A DNA stretch of 64,000 bases from contig PBVT01000041.1 of NCBI GenBank assembly GCA_002728755.1, positions 1 through 64,000 on the forward strand, given 5' to 3'. This document shows, piece by piece, positions 1 to 7,960 of the stretch. Under the pieces are notes generated by a model. It was given only the letters and a program-made list of their open reading frames with translations. It did no database searches and was not told the DNA's origin. Every line of letters begins with the position of its first letter. The first letter of the stretch is position 1. A program made the position numbers and the translations under genes. The DNA comes from Myxococcales bacterium. Its GTDB lineage: Bacteria > Myxococcota_A > UBA9042 > UBA3505.

Positions 1-1509
1 CTACCGCAGACCACTTGTATCGACGGCGAAGAGGTCTCCTGCGATCCCCTACTCGGCGCAACCAACGAGATCTGTGATGGAATCGATAATGATTGTGACG
101 GGTCTATCGACAACAACCTGGGCTATGGGACCTGCGGCGTCGGAGCCTGCGAACATACGGTCCCAACCTGTATAGACGGCGAACTGAACCTCTGCGATCC
201 TCTCGAGGGTGCCAAAGATGAGCTCTGTGATGGTGTGGATAACGACTGTGACGGAGCCATAGACGAAAGCCTCGGAGACATCATCTGCGGGGTTGGTATA
301 TGCGCCAATTCGGTGCCTTCATGCGCCAATGGTAGCCCCCAGACCTGTACACCTCTGGAACCAGGCGAAGAGATCTGTGATGGCTTGGACAACGATTGCG
401 ATGGTCAAACCGATGAAGACGCAGGCACGATTGTATGTGGCGAAGGTGCGTGCCTTGTTGAGGTCCCGGCCTGTGTCGGTGGAAACACACAATTCTGTAT
501 GCCGAACCTCCCGGAAACCGAAGTCTGCGATGGCATCGATAACGATTGCGACGGTCAAACCGACGAGGACCTGGGAACGATCACCTGCGGTACCGGCCCC
601 TGCACCAACACTGTAAATATGTGTATCAACGGTTCTATGGGGACTTGCACTCCATTCGAAGGGACCTCCGAGTTATGCGACGGGATCGACAACGACTGTG
701 ACGGCTTGGTCGACGAAGAGCTGGGAACCTTCAGTTGTGGTACGGGTGCCTGCGTGACTGTGGTTGACTACTGTACTGACGGGCAGCAAACCGCCTGTGC
801 CCCACAGGATCCAGTCACAGAGAGCTGCAACGGGATCGACGACGACTGTGATGGAGACACCGATAACGGAGCGGGCGCCACCTGCCCCCATGGAGTCTGC
901 GCCGAAGGTACCTGCCAGGAGCCAAGTTGTGTGGACGGGGTTCAAAATGGTGCAGAGACTGGTGTGGACTGTGGTGGCGGCTGCGTCGCATGTGGTGGCT
1001 CTCCTACCGCCACCGGTCAACTGGTCATCAATGAGATCATGAAGGAACCCAAAGATGTATGGTGGGCACCGGTCGGTCCGGAGTGGATTGAACTATATAA
1101 TGCGACTTCAGATATCACCCTGAATCTGCACAACTGCAGTATTCGCGACAACCACAGCAATTATCTGGTCATCAACAAACATATTCACGTGATACCAGGG
1201 GGCTACGCCCTACTCGCCACCGGGTCTATCTCTGGATATACCGTGCACCTTGATTATGATGGAGATGCGTTCGAACTGGATAATGGTTCCGATGAAATCA
1301 TCTTCGAATGCAACGGCGTGGAGATCGATCGAGTCGAGTTCAACGACGCCAATTTTCCGGATAAGGAAGGTAAATCGTTGAACCTGAACTCGCCCACCAA
1401 CGACAATAATAACGGGGCCAACTGGTGCAAAGGGAAATTTGTCTACACCTTTGATCCCAAGAACCATGGTACCCCAGGATTTCAAAACGATCCCTGCCCC
1501 CAAAACTGA
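1..1509 (+). CDS. MopE-type DNDCDG-repeat surface protein with C-terminal lamin-tail domain (5' end outside window)
   Basis: The reading frame is open from the first base, so the start lies upstream; about 502 residues are visible. Six copies of a Cys-rich motif (CDGxDNDCDGxxDExxG) run to about residue 290. The alternating Asp residues resemble a calcium-binding loop, and the motif is known from MopE-like and other secreted proteins of Myxococcota. After a GVDCGGxC segment, residues ~339-502 (VINEIM, EWIELYN, GYALLATG) look like a lamin-tail domain, a beta-sandwich common in exported bacterial proteins. It is probably extracellular or anchored to the outer surface. Metal binding is inferred from the family. 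The next gene starts 87 bp downstream on the same strand. Confidence 0.85.
   Translation, partial: LPQTTCIDGEEVSCDPLLGATNEICDGIDNDCDGSIDNNLGYGTCGVGACEHTVPTCIDGELNLCDPLEGAKDELCDGVDNDCDGAIDESLGDIICGVGICANSVPSCANGSPQTCTPLEPGEEICDGLDNDCDGQTDEDAGTIVCGEGACLVEVPACVGGNTQFCMPNLPETEVCDGIDNDCDGQTDEDLGTITCGTGPCTNTVNMCINGSMGTCTPFEGTSELCDGIDNDCDGLVDEELGTFSCGTGACVTVVDYCTDGQQTACAPQDPVTESCNGIDDDCDGDTDNGAGATCPHGVCAEGTCQEPSCVDGVQNGAETGVDCGGGCVACGGSPTATGQLVINEIMKEPKDVWWAPVGPEWIELYNATSDITLNLHNCSIRDNHSNYLVINKHIHVIPGGYALLATGSISGYTVHLDYDGDAFELDNGSDEIIFECNGVEIDRVEFNDANFPDKEGKSLNLNSPTNDNNNGANWCKGKFVYTFDPKNHGTPGFQNDPCPQN
67..870 (+). repeat. Six tandem ~150-bp coding repeats (DNDCDG motif)
   Basis: Units begin at 67, 220, 370, 520, 670 and 820. 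The last five are spaced exactly 150 bp (50 codons); the first interval is 153 bp. Each unit carries the Cys-Asp-Gly / Asn-Asp-Cys-Asp-Gly core followed by a Thr/Cys-Gly-x-Gly-x-Cys segment. DNA identity is partial, so these are diverged protein repeats and not a recent expansion. Further units probably lie upstream of the window. Confidence 0.85.
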
Positions 1510-1596
1510 CCGTCGATTCGCCTTCGAGGCCAGTCCATAGTACAAATACCACGGTATATGTTTCGATAGCGAATCAAACCAAGGGCAGGGAATTCC

Positions 1597-3030
1597 ATGG
1601 AAAAACTGGTATTGGGAGCCGGGCTCTTCGTGTTCACAGCCCACCTTCTTGATGTCGTCTTCAAGAAGACACGTATTCCGGACATCCTCCTTTTGATGAT
1701 TCTTGGAGTGCTGGCTGGTCCCTGTTTTGAATGGCTGGACTATCGCGAATTTGGAACCATGTGGCCCCTATTGGGCGCGATTACTCTGGTTGTAATCCTT
1801 TTTGAGAGCGGCTTATCTCTGCCCTTAGGATCGTTATTAAAAGCAGCCGGGCGAGCTGTTCCCTTCGCATTGCTCACCTTCAGCCTTACCGTAAGCCTAC
1901 TTACCGTTGTTTGTGCATTGATTCTCGGATTATGGGGGTGGGAAGCGGTTATGGCCGGGTTCATACTCGGTGGAACCTCGTCGGCCGTGGTAATTCCCAT
2001 TGTAAAAGGACTCGGTTGCAGTGAATCTACGGCGTCAATTCTCACTCTCGAAAGCGCTATAACCGATGTTCTTTGCATTATCGGCACGGTCGGTATTGCC
2101 ACCGGTATCGCCGGAGAAGCAGCCGTCAACACCGAGAAATTGGTAGAACACGCTGCCTTGTCGTTTGCCCTGGCGCTCGTCTTCGGGATCGTTGCGGGTC
2201 TTCTCTGGTCGTTTATCCTGGGTCTTATGCGGCGCGTCGACAACGCCATGTTCACCACTCTGGCCTATGCAATGGTCGTATATGGCAGCGCAGAGATGAT
2301 GGGGATCAGCGGAGCCATCGCGGCTCTGAGCCTTGGTATTACCATGGGGAATGTAGGCAAACAGACCGAATCAGCAGCTGACCGTGACGATCTGGAGGAA
2401 GAAGATTCGCAGGCCTCGGAAGAAATCGAGGAAGTGAATGAGCCAGAGGAACAGAAACCGAGCGGGTTTGGACTGTCCCGGCTGTCGGATACAGAACGTG
2501 TCGCCTACCGAGAGGTCGTCTTTCTACTAAAGGCTCTTTTCTTCTTCTTTCTGGGACTGACTGTAGCCCCCTCCTCTTTCCTGAGTCGCCCAGGACTATG
2601 TGCGCTGATCCTGGCCCCTCTTCCCCTTATTCCACGGATCATACCGGTTCGTTGGGTGTTTCCCCGTAAGGCCCCCCTGAGTGAAGCCTTACTGGCCTGG
2701 GCTATGGTGCCACGAGGGTTGGCGGCAGTGGTTCTCGCCACAGTACCCTTATCCCTGGGGCTCGAAGGGGCAGAGCTCATTAAGGACACGGTAGCCTTGA
2801 CCGTATTCCTGAACATTACTCTGGTGGCTGTTCTTGTATTTCTCATCGAACGTGGCTTTCTCGATGAATTCGGCGCGGGGATGTTTCCAAAATTCCAGAC
2901 CGAATCGTCATCGGCTCCACTGGAGACACCTGTCCCCGAGATAGAATACCCGCCGGAGATAGAGCTTCCACAGGAACCCGAAGCCAATGCTCCTGACGTT
3001 GAATTGGAGATCGACACCGACGAAATCTAA
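1597..3030 (+). CDS. Cation/proton antiporter, Na+/H+ exchanger family
   Basis: A 477-residue polytopic inner-membrane protein predicted to exchange Na+ or K+ for H+. Hydrophobic segments start near residue 3. The TSSAVVIPIVKGLG segment and the LESAITDV segment match the TM4/TM5 core of the exchanger fold. The acidic transport residue is Asp157, in an Ile-Thr-Asp context instead of the common Asn-Asp or Asp-Asp. An acidic hydrophilic loop (residues ~258-295) interrupts the membrane part, and a Pro/Glu-rich tail of ~45 residues ends the protein; both are probably cytoplasmic. No RCK/TrkA-N domain is attached. Start ATG at 1597 follows a purine-rich GGGCAGGGAA. Substrate ion cannot be told from sequence. 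Confidence 0.85.
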   Translation: MEKLVLGAGLFVFTAHLLDVVFKKTRIPDILLLMILGVLAGPCFEWLDYREFGTMWPLLGAITLVVILFESGLSLPLGSLLKAAGRAVPFALLTFSLTVSLLTVVCALILGLWGWEAVMAGFILGGTSSAVVIPIVKGLGCSESTASILTLESAITDVLCIIGTVGIATGIAGEAAVNTEKLVEHAALSFALALVFGIVAGLLWSFILGLMRRVDNAMFTTLAYAMVVYGSAEMMGISGAIAALSLGITMGNVGKQTESAADRDDLEEEDSQASEEIEEVNEPEEQKPSGFGLSRLSDTERVAYREVVFLLKALFFFFLGLTVAPSSFLSRPGLCALILAPLPLIPRIIPVRWVFPRKAPLSEALLAWAMVPRGLAAVVLATVPLSLGLEGAELIKDTVALTVFLNITLVAVLVFLIERGFLDEFGAGMFPKFQTESSSAPLETPVPEIEYPPEIELPQEPEANAPDVELEIDTDEI

Positions 3031-3148
3031 CGAAACCAACCTTGGTTTTGGGCCCCAGACTCCACAGGTACGCACGGATCGCGTAGGATACCCGGTATGG
3101 AATCGACGCATAGCCTAAGAAACGCGGCCGCTGGCCGTTTCGCTCGAT

Positions 3149-3246
3149 TGGCGGAGACGCAGGGGAATCGAACCCCCCTGAGATACGGTGACGTACCTCA
3201 CACCGGCTTTGAAGGCCGGGCAGCCCACCAGGACCGACGCATCTCC
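3149..3246 (-). tRNA. selC: tRNA-Sec (anticodon TCA), 3' CCA encoded
   Basis: Read on the minus strand this folds as a selenocysteine tRNA. It has an 8-bp acceptor stem (GGAGATGC with GCGTCTCC), a 6-bp D stem with a 4-base loop (CGGTCC-TGGT-GGGCTG), a 5-bp anticodon stem CCGGC/GCCGG with loop CTTCAAA giving anticodon TCA, a long variable arm with a 9-bp stem (TGAGGTACG/CGTATCTCA), a 5-bp T stem with loop TTCGATT, then G73 and an encoded CCA. The 8+5 acceptor/T geometry and 6-bp D stem are the hallmarks of bacterial selC. It lies 38 bp from the divergent kinase gene, so its promoter must overlap that gene's 5' region. Confidence 0.95.
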
Positions 3247-3284
3247 GTCAGCCATGCTGCCCCAGTCCTTAGCGGGACGCAACT

Positions 3285-6200
3285 ATGAAGCGTGGAGACC
3301 GTATTGGAGAGAGTTTCCTTCTTGCCCGACAGATCGGTAAAGGTGGCATGGGTGAGGTGTGGCTCGCCGAAGATATTGGCCTGAAACGAAAGGTTGCCAT
3401 CAAGTTTTTTACGGCGCCCTTCGGTGATCAGAAGAAACTGGAAGATCGCTTTCTTCGTGAAGCAAAGGTTGTAGCTCGCTTGCAAAGCCCCCATATCGTG
3501 GCAGTACATGGCTACAAGATCGCGAAGAACACGCCTCCGTATATCGTCATGGAATGGGTCAACGGTGAATCTCTTCAGACACGACTTACCCGTGAAAAAC
3601 GTATCGACGTAAAGACCACGATTCACGTCGCCATACAGGTCGCCTTAGCTCTCGAAGCCGCCCAACAGGAGGGCATCGTCCATCGAGACTTGAAGCCCGA
3701 AAATGTTTTGATCTGTAGCCTTGCCGGAGATCCATGGTTTGTGAAGGTCGTCGATTTCGGTCTGGCCCGTTCCTACGAAGACGAACACCAACATGACCTC
3801 GGGCGACTCACCACTGCATCCGTTGTTCTGGGTACACCTGCCTATATGTCACCCGAACAAGCGATGGGAAAACGACTTGAGGCTGCCAGCGACCTCTATT
3901 CCCTGGGCGTGATGATGTACCGAATGTTGGCCGGTCGTACTCCCATTAAGGCCGCCAGCGCCCAGGAATATCTCGTCGCACATCAGATACAGCCACCAAC
4001 ACCACTCGAAGAGCAAAAGGGTTGCGCGGATCTCCCCACCGATCTGGTGCAACTCATCATGTCTCTATTGGAAAAACGACCCGAAGCCCGTCCCTCTACA
4101 CCAGCCGTAGTCGTCGATTATCTGCGAACCATTCAACGCAACTCAAAGGAATACCGACAGGAACCAGTACAAGTCACAGATCATGAACTCGAACCGGCCC
4201 TCAACGATCCAACCATGGAATACAAGATCGCCGAGCCGCAGCCAGAGATAAATTGGGAAGAATCACAAGCCAAGGATGTCGAACAGAATATGGGGAATGT
4301 GGACACCATGGTGATCCCCCCTTCTTTTGACGCCAATAATTCGATACTGACCGGACCAGCTCTCGTGCCCAAGCACTTCGTGGGCCGGACAGATGAGCTT
4401 GAGCAGCTCGAAAAACATCTCTCCCACGTAACCCAGAATTCCATCTCCCGCTGTGTGATCGTACGTGGGCCATCCGGCGTGGGCATATCCCGACTTCTGG
4501 TTCAATTTCTAGCCGTCACACGGAAAAAGAATCCCAAGACCCATACAATTCGATTGTATCCCTGGAGTGGCCCCGTCGATCTATTCGGCCGGCCCTTCAG
4601 CGAGCTGCTTCTTCGTGCCACGAAACTGGACACCACCGCATCCAGCGAGGAGTTGAAGGCTCGGTTTGGTCAGGCCGTAAAAAAACTCGTTAGTGCTGGC
4701 TTTGTGGGAACCCCGGAAGAGCAGCTTCACCTTGTCCGTCGATCCGCCGCAGCTCTCGCCGCCCTGTCGGGCGCCGAACAGAGATCGCATATCAATGCGA
4801 TGGCGCCTGAACAGGTAATGGACGATGTCCTGGAATATAGCGCTCGTTTCCTGCGTGGAGTGTTTAAGGACACCCCAACGATTCTATCGATCGATCGGGC
4901 CGAATTGCTTCGACCGGGTGCGATACGCCTACTCTCGAATTGGCTGGACCGTATACGGCCGGGCCGCTGGCTCGTACTGCTCGGAATGCGCGACGATGCG
5001 CCTTCAAAGGCAAAATTGAAGGCAAAATCAAACGTTGGCCGATATGTTATCGATGTCCCTCCTCTTCCAGATGAGTCAGCAAAAGAGCTCCTGCAACACT
5101 ACTCGACCGCGCTCAAGAAGAAAGATGTAGACTGGGATCAGGTTCTGGAGCAGTCCAAGGGCAACCCAGGCAGTATGCATACCGCCGCTCTGGAAGCCAT
5201 GCTTGGCCAGCCTCTGTCCAGCTATCTGGACACGCCGGGGCTCTTCGAGACCACCGTTTTGAACGCAGTCGCAGCATGTGGAGGGCCGGTTCCCACCGAG
5301 ATGTTGGAATCTATTTTAGGCCCAAGCGCGGACGCAGCACTTCGCCTTTGGGCCCGCCACGGGGTCCTGGTCCCCTGCCGTGTACACGAGCTCGGAGGGC
5401 GTCAGGGATATACCTTCGACTCCCGCCGCTATTTCCGGGCCGCACCAAGAATTCGGGACCGCTTTTTGCGCATCTCCATCCACGATGGAGCCGTAGCCTG
5501 GTTGAACACCCACACATCCAATGATTCCCTGGGTACGGCCAATCGACTCTTGGAACATCATGTGGGACGAGGAAAACTCCGCGAAACTCTGCAGATAGCA
5601 GAGCGGATGGCAACACATGCCCTCACGATCGGAGCGTATTCCGACGCCTCGGACGCTGCCTCCAGGATCGTGCAGGCCCTGAGTACACGCGCCGAACGAA
5701 GTCCGTTGAATCAACAGGAATTCACCCTCTATATACGCGGGGTTGTTCTCACCGCAGAGGTGAAAAGTCGTATCGGACAAACCATGGAAGCTTTTGAAGT
5801 GCTCGAGCGTGCCGCCCGGCTGGCCCAGGCCTACCCGGCCGAACAATTTGGCCATCATTTGGCTGAGTTGCTCACAGTTCGAGCCGAACTTACGAGTACG
5901 GAGCAGGAACGGAACACCTATATCCAACGTGCAGAAGCGGCTCTGGAGGGCGTCAGTGATGAATCCCTTCAGGAAAGCCCGCAACAATCCGTATCCCTGA
6001 TGGTTCGACTGGCAGAAAACAAGATGCATTCCGAACAATCGGCCGAAGCGGAACAACTGCTACATCGAGCGAACGGCCTGGCAAAATATAGCGAGGATCT
6101 GGACCTCCACTTGGAGGTAATTCTCGCACAAAGCCGCGCAGCGCAGCGTCGAGACAACTTCTCGGGTGCGGAACAACGCTTACGTGAGGCCTATGAGAAT

Positions 6201-6869
6201 TCGGAGAGCGCCCACCAAAAGGCACGCCTACATCTAGAACTGGCACGACTTCTCGGAGGAATGCACCGATTCGAAGACGCCTTGGAATTAGCGCAAAACG
6301 CCCGTTTCGAATTCGAACGCTTGAGTGAAATGCCCGATGCCTACGAAGCCACTCTAGTGGAAGCGGGGCTCCTAATGGCACGCCCAGACGCCTGGGCAGC
6401 GCATCGTGTGCTGACGAAGACCGTGATCGATCCAGCGACACAGCCTGGAACCGAAGCAAGAAGGCTGGAACTCCTGGCACAAACAACCAATATTATCGGT
6501 GAACCGGACCAGGCGGGCCGTTGGGCCAAGAAGTCCATTCAGCTGGCACTCTCTATTGGCGACAAGCAGACCGCGTTACGGGCAAAACTGACCCTGATCA
6601 AGACACAGAGCCAGAGGAACGAAGACGGACGAGCGATCCATCGTGCGCTCAACGCCCTGCTGGAACACCAACGAAACATCCAGGATCTGGAAGGTCTAGC
6701 TCGTACCTACTATTTTCTGGCGGAAGAGGCTGTACGCGGACATCTGCCCGGGGTAACACGTACCGCCGCGTCCGAAATGATCCATCAGTCGACCCGCTTA
6801 TTCCGAAAGGTCGGCCTCAATGGAGAAGTAAAGCGGGTCCAGGAATTTCAGCACCGAAATGGGCTATAG
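3285..6869 (+). CDS. Large Ser/Thr protein kinase with AAA-type ATPase and TPR regions
   Basis: 1194 residues. Residues 1-~285 form a Hanks-type kinase: glycine loop GKGGMGEV (18-25), Lys40 in VAIK, HRDLKPEN (133-140), DFG (157-159) and SPE (189-191), all intact, so catalysis is likely. A low-complexity acidic linker (~290-360) follows, then a signalling-ATPase domain beginning FVGRTDELEQL. Its Walker A reads GPSGVGIS at 395-402, with Ile401 where Lys is needed; the presumed Walker B (ILSIDRAE) is also degenerate. Residues ~700-1194 are helical TPR-like repeats. No membrane segment is seen, so it is probably cytoplasmic. This architecture is typical of Myxococcota kinases. ATG 3285 lies 38 bp from selC on the other strand. 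Confidence 0.9.
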   Translation: MKRGDRIGESFLLARQIGKGGMGEVWLAEDIGLKRKVAIKFFTAPFGDQKKLEDRFLREAKVVARLQSPHIVAVHGYKIAKNTPPYIVMEWVNGESLQTRLTREKRIDVKTTIHVAIQVALALEAAQQEGIVHRDLKPENVLICSLAGDPWFVKVVDFGLARSYEDEHQHDLGRLTTASVVLGTPAYMSPEQAMGKRLEAASDLYSLGVMMYRMLAGRTPIKAASAQEYLVAHQIQPPTPLEEQKGCADLPTDLVQLIMSLLEKRPEARPSTPAVVVDYLRTIQRNSKEYRQEPVQVTDHELEPALNDPTMEYKIAEPQPEINWEESQAKDVEQNMGNVDTMVIPPSFDANNSILTGPALVPKHFVGRTDELEQLEKHLSHVTQNSISRCVIVRGPSGVGISRLLVQFLAVTRKKNPKTHTIRLYPWSGPVDLFGRPFSELLLRATKLDTTASSEELKARFGQAVKKLVSAGFVGTPEEQLHLVRRSAAALAALSGAEQRSHINAMAPEQVMDDVLEYSARFLRGVFKDTPTILSIDRAELLRPGAIRLLSNWLDRIRPGRWLVLLGMRDDAPSKAKLKAKSNVGRYVIDVPPLPDESAKELLQHYSTALKKKDVDWDQVLEQSKGNPGSMHTAALEAMLGQPLSSYLDTPGLFETTVLNAVAACGGPVPTEMLESILGPSADAALRLWARHGVLVPCRVHELGGRQGYTFDSRRYFRAAPRIRDRFLRISIHDGAVAWLNTHTSNDSLGTANRLLEHHVGRGKLRETLQIAERMATHALTIGAYSDASDAASRIVQALSTRAERSPLNQQEFTLYIRGVVLTAEVKSRIGQTMEAFEVLERAARLAQAYPAEQFGHHLAELLTVRAELTSTEQERNTYIQRAEAALEGVSDESLQESPQQSVSLMVRLAENKMHSEQSAEAEQLLHRANGLAKYSEDLDLHLEVILAQSRAAQRRDNFSGAEQRLREAYENSESAHQKARLHLELARLLGGMHRFEDALELAQNARFEFERLSEMPDAYEATLVEAGLLMARPDAWAAHRVLTKTVIDPATQPGTEARRLELLAQTTNIIGEPDQAGRWAKKSIQLALSIGDKQTALRAKLTLIKTQSQRNEDGRAIHRALNALLEHQRNIQDLEGLARTYYFLAEEAVRGHLPGVTRTAASEMIHQSTRLFRKVGLNGEVKRVQEFQHRNGL

Positions 6870-6879
6870 GCCCATCGTC

Positions 6880-7770
6880 TCAATGGGATTGAAACTCATC
6901 CTCCCCGCCCCAATAGATATCGAGCGGATACGATCCTGGCACAAACTCTACGACCGCTCCCCACGGAACGAGCACCTCTGCACGTGGCCCATCTACGAAT
7001 AGGAAGCCATCCTGCATGCGATTCTCGATACGAATCGTCTCACTATGGATACCTCGCCGTAAGCGCACCTCAACGCCAGGTTGGGGATAGGGCTCGCGGA
7101 TCAGGTATTGAAGCTCCTGCATCCCCGCCGGCATGGGGCTACCGCCCGCCGATCGGATGGCGGCTGTGGATCCGGTCGCCGTTGCAATCCAGATACCACT
7201 CGACTTTTGACGTTCGGACCGATCACCGACGGTTAAGATATAGCGAGAGGTTCCGGCCGGCATTTTATGGGCGAATAACACCTCATTCAAAACCGGCGGC
7301 ACGACGACCTCATCATTGATCTTAACCTGCAGTCGATACACACGAGAAGGCTGCTGCTCGCCCGATATGATGCCGGCCAAAACGTCCCCAAACGTCTCTA
7401 TGTTGGCCCCACAATACCGCCCAACACTGAACGTTGTAGAGCTGTTCACACCGATAATTGGAATATCCTCCACCGAATGGGCCGTACTCAAGAAGGTGCC
7501 GTCGCCGCCGACACTGACCACTAGATCGAAAGAGTCACTGCCCTTCACTTTTTGAATCGGCCGCTCCTGAACCTCATACGTACAGCCTGTAGTTTCCAAC
7601 GCTTCGCGGACCGCAGCTATGGTCGCTTCATTTTCTGTGTGGGCGCGTTCATGACGCTCACGTACGACCTCATGCTCGTCCACCATGGCCTGGAAACTCG
7701 CGTCACCGTCCTCTCCCCCGAGTAATTCGAGCAGCGAACGTTTACATACAACCAGTACGTGTGGTTTCAC
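6880..7770 (-). CDS. nadK: NAD kinase
   Basis: 296 residues; phosphorylates NAD+ to NADP+ using ATP or polyphosphate, in the cytoplasm. The GGDGT motif is at residues 88-92 with the following FLSTAH; the NE motif is in PVLNEVLFAH; and the glycine-rich GIWIATATGSTAA corresponds to the conserved TPTGSTAY region. A ~35-residue N-terminal segment with a charged stretch precedes the usual core, and the C-terminal beta-rich region is present, so length is normal. It converges on the kinase gene with 10 bp between the stop codons, and it is divergent from htrA across about 190 bp. Confidence 0.92.
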   Translation of the reverse strand: MKPHVLVVCKRSLLELLGGEDGDASFQAMVDEHEVVRERHERAHTENEATIAAVREALETTGCTYEVQERPIQKVKGSDSFDLVVSVGGDGTFLSTAHSVEDIPIIGVNSSTTFSVGRYCGANIETFGDVLAGIISGEQQPSRVYRLQVKINDEVVVPPVLNEVLFAHKMPAGTSRYILTVGDRSERQKSSGIWIATATGSTAAIRSAGGSPMPAGMQELQYLIREPYPQPGVEVRLRRGIHSETIRIENRMQDGFLFVDGPRAEVLVPWGAVVEFVPGSYPLDIYWGGEDEFQSH

Positions 7771-7905
7771 GATAATACCTTCCAGATAACGGCCAGGGCT
7801 ATTGGCCGTATAGACACGATGCGCCCCATGATAGGTCGCGAACGAAAGGGGTGCAAGAGCACAAATCTGGGAATGAAATACAAATTGAATCGATTATATG
7901 TACAA

Positions 7906-7922
7906 GCTCCCCTTCGGGGAGC
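7906..7922 (+). other. Perfect 7-bp hairpin in the htrA leader
   Basis: GCTCCCC-TTC-GGGGAGC is a perfect inverted repeat between an upstream in-frame ATG (7898) and the ATG with a good ribosome binding site (7961). There is no T-run, so it is not a terminator. Its presence in an RNA leader fits the later start for htrA. Function is unknown. Confidence 0.4.
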
Positions 7923-7960
7923 AATGTCCGTCGCAACCCGTATCGAGGAGATCAGGCCTG

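Noticed and set aside
3031-3055. Terminator after the antiporter gene
   Set aside because: AAACCAA-CC-TTGGTTT would need a 2-base loop and is followed by GGGCC, not by a T-run.
5316-6056. 246-residue minus-strand frame inside the kinase gene
   Set aside because: It lies fully within the TPR region of the kinase and shows no protein-like pattern or start signal.
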